DNA of 64,000 nt, taken from Isoetes taiwanensis (Eukaryota; Streptophyta; Lycopodiopsida; Isoetales; Isoetaceae). Numbering within the stretch: position 1 is the stretch's first letter; the number at the start of each line of letters is the position of its first letter. Positions 32,141-42,539 of this stretch are shown one piece after another. The stretch lies in assembly GCA_021234155.1 (NCBI GenBank), contig JAJEKV010000134.1:183501-247500 (forward strand), in the 5' to 3' direction. The translations under genes were made by a program, and so were the position numbers. The notes below the pieces were generated by a model. It was not told where the DNA came from, ran no database searches, and was given only the letters and a program-made list of their open reading frames with translations.

Positions 32141-33157
32141 GTGCTGAAACTCGCGGACGTCGAAGCCCGTCACGCCCTTCTCCCTCCTTTTCCCCTGGGC
32201 GCGAAAACTCAGATCAGTGTTTCACTGTTGACGATGGAGGCATGGAGCGCAGATGATTTTCACACCATCAGAGGTCTGTGCAATTCGGGGGTGAAGCCCC
32301 ACGAGGAAGAAGCTTGGTTGGAAAATAATGTCACGGATCGAGATTGGGATTCTGTTTGGACAAAGAAGTTGAACAAGGGAAAGATAAAATGGCACTGTGC
32401 AAAGGAGCATCTTCAAGAGAAGTTGGAAACACTCTGCCGAAAAATCTACAAGAATTGTCACAACAAAGAAGTAAGAAAGCAACTGGCCCTTGCTTTTGCG
32501 TTTGAAAATTGCACTAGATCAATACTTGCACCTGAGGAACACAAAGTAAACTGGGCTGCATTTGCTGTGCAATGTCAAAGATACCACAACAATAGACAAG
32601 TAAAAACAGAGGCAGATGTTGTAGCACATGTTAGGAAAACTGAAATGAAGGCAAAGCCAAAGGTGGCAGCTGGATCAAATGAGGTCAGTGCATGTGATGA
32701 AAACATAAAAACCTTAGAGAATGCAGTACAGGAGATTGGAAAATCAGTTTTACTTATCACAAAGAATCTGGAAGCAGTAGGAAGTGAGCTGAAAGGCAAT
32801 GAGAAGGCCTCTGAATTACAGAAAATGATGTTGGAAGAGGCTGAAAACAGTTTAAGACAGGCCACAAATGATTTGGCTACAAAACAGGAGGAGTTCAAGC
32901 TTAATCCAACATGTGAGTTGGAGGCAGAAATTAAAGATTTGGAGCAGATCGGATGGATGGAAACTTGGCACATGAACAAGGTACAAAAAGCAATGAACCC
33001 TACATCTGTTAATGAGCAGGTCAAACGTAAACTCAAACTTGAGGAGGAGTTAAAAGTTCTCGAAGAAGAACAGAGACTTCTGCATTTCTACATAAACAAT
33101 TTGTGGAAGCTGAAAATGGATACTCACGCAACATTTAGCATCTCTACTATTATCTGA
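32141..33157 (+). CDS. orphan ORF, 338 codons, coiled-coil C-terminal half
   Basis: Open from ATG 32141; ATG 32234 (MEAWSADDFHTIRGLCNSGV) has a better context and would give 307 codons. The N-terminal half is Trp-rich and globular-looking (EEAWLENNVTDRDWDSVWTK, LETLCRKIYKNCHNKEVRKQ). From about residue 195 on it is a long Glu/Lys-rich coiled coil (LKGNEKASELQKMMLEEAEN, VKRKLKLEEELKVLEEEQRL). It follows the integrase remnant at once, where Tat/Ogre-like elements may carry extra ORFs. It could be such an extra ORF, the gag-like ORF of another element, or a captured gene. No family recognised. No signal peptide or membrane segment seen. Confidence 0.55.
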   Translation: MLKLADVEARHALLPPFPLGAKTQISVSLLTMEAWSADDFHTIRGLCNSGVKPHEEEAWLENNVTDRDWDSVWTKKLNKGKIKWHCAKEHLQEKLETLCRKIYKNCHNKEVRKQLALAFAFENCTRSILAPEEHKVNWAAFAVQCQRYHNNRQVKTEADVVAHVRKTEMKAKPKVAAGSNEVSACDENIKTLENAVQEIGKSVLLITKNLEAVGSELKGNEKASELQKMMLEEAENSLRQATNDLATKQEEFKLNPTCELEAEIKDLEQIGWMETWHMNKVQKAMNPTSVNEQVKRKLKLEEELKVLEEEQRLLHFYINNLWKLKMDTHATFSISTII

Positions 33158-33159
33158 GA

Positions 33160-34170
33160 TAAGTTGCTAGTAAAAGATTCATTTTATACATGTTGGCAGA
33201 TGTGGTCCGGAATTCACTAAAGCTTACAAAGTTAAGTTTAGCAATGAATTGCCAACATGAGTATCATATAGCTTGTTGTTCATTGTTGAGAGGAGGACAA
33301 TGTATTCATGGTTGCCCCCGAAAGGTGCGGAGGGTGTATTTGACGAGCTAGGTTTTGGCCATGTTGCGAGGTGCTTCAAATAGTACACCAAAAAAGGATG
33401 TGTTAATCCGTCACCGCAAGTGAGGTCTCACCGTTGAGGGTTCAAAGAAGGACAATGGTGCCATTTGAAGATGCACAACACCTGCAAAGTCCTATAGGAG
33501 TCTGATCAATTGACTGATTTGATTGCAACAAAGAACCACCACCACCACCCAAGAAGCTGTCCAAGAAGCTATAGAAGAAGTCAGAACACAAAGACACCGG
33601 TTGTGGAAAAACAACAGAGACCCGATTGTACACAATGAAGCACCTAAGGAAGTCGAGGGAGTAATTCCATCGGATGAGGGCAACTTTGGCTGAATATTTG
33701 CGTAAAGGAAAGGGCGTAAGAACAAAAGAGGGTAAGTCGGAGGATAGCAAAGTAGTTGTTCGGGCTACAAGAAAGAGAACAAGAAGTAGCTATGCAAAAG
33801 ATGCAGGAAGCGGTCTCAATCATGACACCACACATATCGAAGTGTGTTCTCGAAGAAAATGCGAGAATCAGGCCCTCAAGTTTCGGGTGAGCCCGATCTT
33901 CAACAAGTGATTTGCCATTAATAACCCGGAAAGGGGTATGGGCATTGTTGGGCAAGGCCACAACTTAGTGTTGATTAAAACATTGAATATTATTGATTTT
34001 CTTTTGTTGCATTCATTGTAGGATTACCGGTTCATTACGTTAGGGTCGAGAGAATCCTCTTTGTTGATACGAGAAAGGTTTCCACATTCAACCCATTTTT
34101 CATTTTCATCTTCATCTATTTATTCATGTAGTAATTCTGTTGTGTAGGTATTCGGGATGTTCCAACGTAC
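33160..34170. other. no gene recognised
   Basis: Possibly the 3' part of the gypsy element or of its neighbour. A frame at 33674-33910 is Arg/Lys-rich and not recognised. No LTR pair found. Confidence 0.4.
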
Positions 34171-34174
34171 TAAA

Positions 34175-34690
34175 TATTGATTTGCCACCAAAGATAAACT
34201 CATTGTCTTGGATTTAAATGGTGTGTTGGTAAAAACATTTGGTGCAAATGAACACATACGCTTGGAAGCGATTGACAATGACATACACTAGCGAAAAAAA
34301 GTGATATTCGGACCCGAAGCGTTGTTCTTCTTGAAGACTTTGTTACGTATGTTGTGTTGGTATATGGTCATCAATGCAACTCTCCAATGTGGAAGATGTG
34401 CTGCAAGTACTATGTCCATTTGAGGGACAGATTTGAATTTGTATGGGGACGGAAAAAAATGTGTGCGGGACCAGTTTTCACCACCTTAACAAACCTCGGC
34501 TGTCCAAATCATGATGAAGCCACTTGGGAAAATATATGAGTCATACCCAAGATTCTCGGGTAAGACTTTGCTTCTTGATGATTCATTGTACAAGTCTTAC
34601 CTTAGCAAACCACCGGAAATTTCTCTTGGTACCGTGATTCAAGATGGATGTCCATGATGAAGTGCTACGGTACTCACCCCAAAGATAGAA
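34175..34690 (+). pseudogene. FCP1/SCP-like (HAD) phosphatase relic
   Basis: Pieces in three frames: KLIVLDLNGVLVKTFGAN (the DLNG box stands where FCP1-like phosphatases have DxDxT/V), FGPEALFFLKTL, then DRFEFVWGRKKM and finally KTLLLDDSLYKSYLSKPPE (the DDS box). Spacing and order match the NIF/FCP1 homology domain of plant proteins that dephosphorylate serine residues. Stops (for example after NDIH) and at least two frameshifts show decay. The second Asp of the catalytic DxD is Asn here. Confidence 0.6.
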
Positions 34691-35590
34691 GAAGAAATCG
34701 CAGGCCAAGGCCGAGGAAGAAATGAAGTTCTTGGTGAAGAATACACATAGATACAAGCCTTGGCCTAAGACAGATAGAAAGATTATGAAGCTATGCTTGG
34801 AAAGACTTTACGGAAAACGATTCAGATTCTGCGAGGTTTGTGAAGGAGGAATTGGAGAAGGTTTATGGTGATGACGCTTGTCATTCTCCATGATTATTGG
34901 TCCGTTTGTCATTTATTTAGGCCAAGGAATCCTACACTTTTCATGTACCATCTTTATCTTAATTTAAGAATGTTTTTGCTATATTGTTTATGTAGTTCAA
35001 TGCGAGACTTGTCTATAAGTTTTGCTATATTGTTTATATATACTTCAATCTTGTTGAAAGGGATGCTTAAAACTTATCAAGTGCTTAAAAAAAAAAAAAA
35101 ATTGCCCTGCAAGTGCTATGGTTTGAGTCTTAATGGCGAATCGCTTATTGTCTTCAAAGTGATGGATACTTTTATGTAGTTGCTTAATGTCATCATGTGC
35201 TTACTGTCATGCAGGTAAGGTGCAGTGCTTATTGTTAAGCCATATAACTGTTTAAAGGTAGCTGTTTATTGCATAAGTCTTGCGTGTGTTCGGTCTTACT
35301 CATCGGGCACTGCTGAAAGTGATTAAAATGCTTAGTGTTTGAAACTAATGAAAGAGCTAGAGCACTGTTACATTCAAGCAGAATCTGAATGGACTGCACA
35401 GGAATTCGAACTTCATAAATTTGATAGATAGACAAAAATAACATTTCATAGATGAAGAAGAAGAGATCTCAATGAAACAAGAAACAAAGTTACAACAAAG
35501 TTTGATGGTAAACAAGATTTTTTATAAAAAAAGGCCATTAGGCCAATGTACAAAATTTTTACAAAATTGTTACAAAATTTTGGCCCTGAG
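34691..35590. other. no gene recognised
   Basis: 34750-34860 encodes PWPKTDRKIMKLCLERLYGK in an open stretch and may be a further piece of the phosphatase-like gene. A poly-A run lies at 35087-35101. The rest is featureless. Confidence 0.35.
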
Positions 35591-35594
35591 GCCA

Positions 35595-35700
35595 GTGTCT
35601 TCTTCAAAGGGGGTGTCTTCTTCAAAGGGGGGTTGTCTTCTTCAAGGGGGGGTGTCTTCTTCAAGGGGGGTTGTCTTCTTCAAGGGGGTGTCTTCTTCAT
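35595..35700. repeat. 18-19 bp tandem repeat, about six units
   Basis: The unit is GGGGGTGTCTTCTTCAA with G-run length changes. The varying G runs shift the frame between units. Confidence 0.85.
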
Positions 35701-35730
35701 CTTCATCTGCTCCTGCATTCATTCTCCATC

Positions 35731-35952
35731 TGCAACAAATGAAACAAAGCGAAAAAAATTAAACAAACGAAGATTAAACAAACGAAAAAAATGAAAACAG
35801 GAAACAAATGAAAATTTGCATGTACCTTTAAGGAAAGCCCTGAGCTCCTCCAAGTCGTCTTCCTCGTCTTCCTCTTCCTCTTCCTCTTCCTCTTCCTCTT
35901 CTTCCTCGTCTTCCTCTTCCTCTTCTGATTTGCCTATCCATCCATCCATCAT
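35731..35952 (-). CDS. possible acidic-protein exon(s)
   Basis: On the minus strand an exon-like frame MMDGWIGKSEEEEEDE continues with a Glu run made by the CTTCCT microsatellite (35857-35927) and ends DDLEELRAFLKG at a GTACATG donor-like site (near 35828). A TTTGTTGCAG acceptor-like site near 35740 would join it to a few codons ending in TGA. The acidic run alone is no evidence for a gene. Confidence 0.25.
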
Positions 35953-35999
35953 CCACGGGCGGTGACATATTCCTGCGAATTCATTTCCGATTCCTCATT

Positions 36000-36690
36000 T
36001 TCTGATTCCTCATAGGAATCGAAGGCGAGGAATCGAATCGCACTCCCTCAAACCGGGAGGCGTAGAGTGGGCGGGAGAGGAGGCAAGCAGAGTGGGAGGC
36101 AGCAAGCACTTGGCGGGCGGGAAGAGTGGGAGGGAACACCTCTCGACGCTTAGTAAGCCGCGCGAGGTGACCTCGGCTCCTCGCTATGTGCTCGCTTCAT
36201 CTTGGGAGGATTGGGAGGATTGGGAGGATTGGGAGAGTGCGAGAGGAGGAATTGGCAAGGGCGGATGAATTGGCGGAGAGCTTGTAGGCGAGCGTGAGCT
36301 TGTGGGCCCATCGCTTAAGTCTCGTGCTTTTAGCGGCGTCGGTAATCACGATAAACCTCACACGCGGAACGGAACAATTAATTGTGAACAGGCTGCAATA
36401 TTTCATTATGACTACTCGAATTGACACATGTCACATCAAGGAAACGCCTTGACAATATAATTTTGCCAAGAATGTTGGGATAGTGATGGTACCAAAATAA
36501 ATAATTGAACCTTATTCCAATGTCACAAATCTACATTCTTATAAACAACAATTCAATCTTCAATTGGCACGTGTCCATGCACACCACCCTTGTGCATCCT
36601 CACTATTGTTAATATATATAAAAATATGTGCTTACATGCTTAGGTCTTTGGAACAACAAATCACTTGAAAAGAATAACATCAATTTAGTT
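36000..36690. other. no gene recognised; small tandem repeat
   Basis: GGATTGGGA is repeated about four times at 36204-36236. The flanks hold duplicated GGGAGG and GGCGGG runs but no gene. Confidence 0.45.
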
Positions 36691-39395
36691 AAGTGTCAAA
36701 CAATTACATTGTTATTGGGAGACCGGCCATAATTTTTCATGGGTCTCTGTGAAATTCGTACATGTGCATTGCCTTCTACTTTTTCCATATCAATTTTAGG
36801 ATATCTTACCACATGGCTGTGCACGGAGGCTTCGGGTTGTTTAGTGAGCAACATATACTTGAAATTACCCAAGAATTGATAATACAATCCACTTAAGATA
36901 ACCTCATGCACTCCAAATTTTTGCCCCCATCCATCTTTGTATGAATCTTCAAGTGTGCATTTGGGTTCGTGCACTTGAGGATGTAGAAGTCCACACCCCC
37001 CGAATTGTCTACCTCGGCAAAGATTCACCGCAAAATTGTCACCTACCTCTACCAAATTATCGATCCATTCATTGGCTTGTTCAAGAGTCTCCTTTTTCTT
37101 CTCAACTCCCGGTTTTAAGTCGGGTTACCTCCCACTTTCCAAATCTACTGTATTGATGCAGAGTCCCAATTATGATCCATGCAAAACGAAAGCGTAAACA
37201 TGGGCATTTATGAGCAAGCCTGTTTGGTCTAGTCCTGGCGACAGTGTCCGACATGAATGAATCTTCTTTGTGCCTTTGAGTGTTTCAATTTCATATTCTT
37301 CCATGTTTGCCACAACAGCAGGTTCAATTTCCCAAAAATATCTTTTGATCTCATCTGTTTCATCGACTGGTAGACTGCTGAAATATGTACACGTAAATTT
37401 TACAATATCTTTAGCATGCCTCGGTTGCACACCATTGGGTTTGAGTTGTTCCTTACTTAGCGACCTTTTGATAACAAAGACTGCACCATCATGTTCACCT
37501 TTACCATGAGCAAAGTGGCAAAGTAGTTCCACACTATTTCCTTGTCATTGATTGTGAAGTACCGCCTAAAAAAAAAAAAGGTTTTCCTGACTTGAATTGT
37601 GATGAGCAGCCATCACTCCAAAACCAATGCTTCTCATACTCTATTTCCTGTTCCTTAAGCCATGCAACATGCTTTTGTAGGCGGTGTTCCACAAATAATG
37701 AGTCATGCACTTTATCATCGAAATGTAAAAGTGAGTCTCTTTTATGATCTTCCCTACCGCGTTGTTGAGTCTATTCTCGATCCGCTCCAACCTTACGTTC
37801 TTTTTCTCTTCTTTGGACGGTCTTCTTACATGTCAAGACAGAACAGGAATATCGGCACTTTTGTCATGCCTATATGTTATGTGAACAAGTATAGAAACTT
37901 GGTGCGTATGCCGGTGCATTGACTGGGGCTCATTCGGATCTTGATCTTTGTAATTTTTGCAAAGTCAATAATGTGATACAATTGTATCTTCTTCGAAATG
38001 ATGACACACTGCTTGTTTAAACCGATTGGCCGCCAATGTGCTATGTAATTGTGTGGAACAAAATCTGATATTACCTTCTTCACTTCCTCTTGAAATTCTT
38101 TGGGACTTCGTCCTTCGTACTAATCTCAAGACGGGTTTGTACCTCAAAGCCTTTCTTGGATCCCCTCAATTCTACGTCTCCGGTCCACGGGTTGCTTTTC
38201 AAATGTCTTCCAATTAACTAGTCTTGAACCCGTGCCATCCATTTCCTCGTGGACATTTTCTAATTCTATCCAACCCACATTTTTACACGCCAACATCAAG
38301 CGGTTATGATCAAACCACTCCTCATCATCACCTTTTTTGCGGACCACTTGTCTCCATAAAATCTTTGGTACACTTGATTGTATGCTCCTTGGCTGCACAT
38401 TACGGGCGGGGCCACAAATCTCAAATGGCGGTTGCAATTGTCATGAACTCCACCCGATTTTCTCGGCCTGTTCAATCCTTGCATGATGTATTCAAATTTC
38501 AAGTGGTAAATGCAACGGCATGTATGCCTCTCACGCATCCTCCTTACAAAACTAGGTTTCAACCTCTCAAAAGTCTGCACGCAATGCAATTTTGATATGA
38601 GGATTCTCCTCTCTAAACACGAGGTAGAATTGCAAGCTAGGGAAATCGTGTGAATGCCAAATAAATGCTACATATAATGAACCCTACAATATAGGATGAA
38701 TACTTACTTGGTGACTTCAAGAAGGTGAATTGGATGTTCCATCTTTATTCACATCTCGATACATACTTCCTCACGTCTTTTTCTTGTATGGAGAAACTCT
38801 TGTATTTTCTGTCCGAACTTGATAATGACTTCTCTATTGTGATCTAACATGCTATCCATCCGCTTCCTCCTCCGAACATTGACCAAGGTCCTTCCCTTTG
38901 TTAGCTTGCACCCTTCTTTGAAAAGCATTTGAAATTGTTTTTCACGGGGATCTTGAGCAATCGGCCACTACGCTTGATTCAATGGCTTGACACCATTTGT
39001 ACTGCTTGCCGCCATTATCGTGGTGGACTTCCTTGCACGAAGCATGTCATAATTCCTCTCAAACTTATGTTCTTGCATTGTTTCCTTCAAATTCTTCACC
39101 ATTTGCTCGGCCATAGTAAACACGCTTAGATTTCTTTATAGAAGCAATTGGTAAATCCCTTGCCCTCCAAAGAAGACTGTCAAGGATCGGCCTTTGTCAT
39201 TGTCATCAACATTTGTACTGATTTGGTTGAATACTTCATAAATTTCTCCTGAAATTTCTCTTATTCTGCGGTCACTCAGTCTCAATTTCTTATTCGTCTT
39301 TGAAGGCGAATCTTTAGAAGAGAAATTCTTCTTCATTGCTACCTTCTTTGCATACAATCTCGCCTCGATCTCTCTTCTTCCTTGCTGCATCAATG
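36690..39395 (-). pseudogene. degraded multi-exon gene of unknown family
   Basis: A series of minus-strand blocks in different frames looks like one broken gene read from 39393 down: EARLYAKKVAMKKNF with KLRLSDRRIREISGEIYEVF; RTLVNVRRRKRMDSMLDHNR (near 38890-38830); RMRERHTCRCIYHLKFEYIM (near 38540-38480, a Cys-x-Cys-x-Tyr-His motif); MRSGLIITA with SAKKVMM; DETDEIKRYFWEIEPAVVAN (near 37370-37310); and HSHVVRYPKIDMEKVEGNAH (near 36820-36760). Codon content is gene-like and stops or shifts separate the blocks. I recall similar His/Cys motifs in uncharacterised, possibly element-derived plant proteins but cannot name one. Confidence 0.4.
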
Positions 39396-40055
39396 GCTCT
39401 GTAAATTGAACGGGGAGAGGAATTGGGTTTCATCTATCCCGGATTTCTGTGTATTGCTGAATTGGTGAGGGCAAATTGTTGAATTTCGGTTCAGGCAATT
39501 CTTGGAAACAATTAGTCCCTCCATTTTGCTTGAATTCAAGATGGGTTAGCCCGCCATCCAGGAATATGGCGGGCTACAGGCATTCATGTTTCCGGCACCA
39601 AACATGTTCATGATTCTCTCAGCCTGTCATTTGACGGGCGCGCACCCTACATGTCAATACTTCAATCACGCACATCGTGTTTAAAACACACCGATTTTAA
39701 GCACTTGTAAGCGGCGTCCGGACGGTGATTTCTGCTACCCAGTACCGATTTTGCACCCACTTGCAGATGGACATGAATTGCTCAACCCTATCAATGTGCT
39801 GCACTTGAAGAGGTACTGGCAACAACACGTTGCCCGGATTCTTTTTGAATGAATTTACATCAAGCACACAATGTAGGTTAGACTAGATTAATCTATTCTT
39901 AGGTGTTAAGCAGGATTAGCATTGCAAATGTTGTTAAATTGCTCTGTTATTTGTCAGATAGTATTAAATAGCAAATAGGTTTGAAGAAACAATCAAGCTC
40001 AGTTCTCATATAAGAGCCAGGAGTTCAGGCTCAACTATAACAAACACTTGATTTC
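39396..40055. other. no gene recognised
   Basis: Nothing identifiable on either strand. Confidence 0.45.
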
Positions 40056-40430
40056 CATGCAGGTGCACCAGCAGATCCATTTTCACTCTTCACCAATTGG
40101 CTTTCACCATTGAAATCTGCACTCTTTTACATCACTCAGACCCCTGAAAAAGTTGCTGATCACCTTCTCATAAAAAGCAACTTGCTGTGAGCACAAAAGT
40201 TTCTAATACCATTTTAAGTGTCATGCAGGTGCATCAGCAGTTCCATCTCCATCCTTCATAAGTTGGCCATTTCCATCCAGATTTGCACTCATTTGCATCA
40301 CTCAGGACCCTAAAGTTGCCAATCACCTTCATACCAAAGGCATCTTGTTGAAGATACAAGCATTCCTAATTCTTTCTTCAATTGTCATACAGGTGCATCA
40401 GCAAATTCCATGACCATCCTTCACCTACTT
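40056..40430. repeat. tandem repeat, about 165 bp unit, 2.3 copies
   Basis: Units start at 40056, 40222 and 40386 with CATRCAGGTGCAYCAGCA, followed by a conserved TTGCACTC(A/T)TTTRCATCACTCA block. Divergence between copies is moderate. Non-coding. Confidence 0.85.
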
Positions 40431-42535
40431 AAAAAAGTGCTTTCAAGAGTAAAGGGGCTGGAAAACCAGTCTGTTCCTTTTTTTAGCATGATGCTGCTAT
40501 GATTTGGCAGCATAGAAGAGCAAATGGCATTTCACATTAATGGCTAATAACTTGTTGAGACATGTGCATGGACCAAGTCAACTCAAGAGCTCGAGCTAAA
40601 GAACCAAGCAAGGACTTTCATTTGAAGCATCACAAGAAAGGATTCAAGGTGAAAAAGTCAAGGTCACACAAGAAGGAGGGCAAAGTCAACTCAAGGAAGC
40701 TTCATGGCAATATCAAGATGGGAAGACCCCTTTGAGAAGTAAGATGTTCACTCAAGTTCAAATTCTTGTGCATGATTGATTCTTTGAGCACCCTTTGCCT
40801 ATATTTGCCTCACCTCACTTGCCTCTACCCCTATGCACACCCCATTATGGTTCAAACTCTTTTCCTAGTCAAAAACTTCTCACACATCCTTGAAATACCC
40901 TCCATTCACTTGAGACACGAAAAATCCGTACAGGAATTGACCTACCAATGGTCAAGATGACACATTCTCTCTCTAGGTCAAAAGGAGAGAGAAAGAACCC
41001 ACATTTTCAATATCAAGTTGCTTGTACAAAAAATAAGCTCAAACATGGTCTAAACAATTGACCAAATTTGCATTTGATGGACTTGCTTTACAAAATATGC
41101 CATGTCATCATCCACCTCACCAAAGTTGGCCACCTCATCACACATCATATTCCTTTTTTTTTCATCTCACAAAGTTTTTGACTAGGGGAAAAGTTTTGCC
41201 AAGTCACCCCATGCCACGTCACCCTTGGATTGCTTATACATACCCTATACTTACCACATGTCCAAACTCCAAGACCATATCATTCCAAAAGAAAAATTTT
41301 GTGCGAACAAATCTTTTTTTCAAAGAAATTCTGCCATAGGGTGGGGCATCAACAAAATTCCATATAGCACAAAAAGATTTCCAAATAGACCATGACTTGA
41401 CCCTATAGTTTGGTTCCTAGGGAAGAGTGCCCTATGGTTGGAAGATGCTAGCATATTATTTTCCTATGCACCCCTTTGCCTAAGTATCATTTCACCCAAT
41501 CCCCATGTGCCATGTTACCCTGGTATTATTTTGTGAAGGAGGCCTGTGGGATATTGTTCTTCGGTAAAAATTAGGTCAGGCCAAGATCCAACCTCTCCGG
41601 TGGATCTGGCCTGATAATCATGAGCTTAAACATCCCTTTTGTATCCTTGTGCCTCAAGAAACATCATAACACGCATAAGCCAAAACCAAACAAATCCAGA
41701 TGCCAAGAATGTGCCGGAAATGAGAAAATAAAAAGGGGAAACGTTTTTGAAACAAGGGCCGGCTTCTGTGCGAAAGATTCGATTTCTGTGATTATATCTG
41801 GAGCGGATTTGCGAAGCATGAGCTAAGAATGACCTGCCTTGCATGAATTACCTGTTTATTCGATGCAAATTACTTGAATGTGTACCTTCAATTGATTATT
41901 TCCTATCCTGTGCCCAAGACTTCGAGCTTGGGAATTAAAGTTCCTGTACTGTGTGATGATTCAATGAAAGAAAATCCGAGCTTGGTAAGCATTACTTTCA
42001 TTTGATTACCTAAAAGCATATTGCTAAAGCAAAGTTAACATTCTTAATTCAATTAGCAAGTCTAGATATAGGTGTTTGCTTCACAAACCCAATATTTAAT
42101 AGAGCTACAGTTGCCACTTTTTATCCAAAATCTTCATAAAGAAAAAAGGGGGGATCAGATTTCAAAGAGGGACTTCATGCACCTAATCTGCAGAGTCATT
42201 AGAAACCACTCCAAGTGACAAAACTCGAAAAGGCATTCTGTTCATGCATTTGCAAAAAAGAGCTCTCGGGTTGGGCTATTGACCAAAAATTAACCCAGTC
42301 AGTTTAATCAATTGCACATAGTTGCCCTAAGAATTTTCAAGCAGACCTTTGTAGGCAGCTCAAGTGCCCTATCTAGTCTCCAACCAGATTGATCTAATAG
42401 CAGAAAGATCGAGGAACCACACATGGGACTTGTTTTGCTGTGACAGTCTTTTTTCTGTTCAGGGAAACTAATTTATTGTGGCTATTTGAGCAGTTTTTTG
42501 CAGAAATTCTTTCACAGAGTGGTTGCCTATAGCAA
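40431..42535. other. no gene recognised
   Basis: CAAG/CTTG-rich, A-rich plus strand. Frames at 40766-40960, 41058-41339 and 41620-41826 have no recognisable content. Confidence 0.45.
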
Positions 42536-42539
42536 CCTG

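Noticed and set aside
33160-34170. 3' LTR of the 21-32 kb gypsy element
   Set aside because: No matching 5' LTR exists in the window because the element is truncated there by the LINE fragment.
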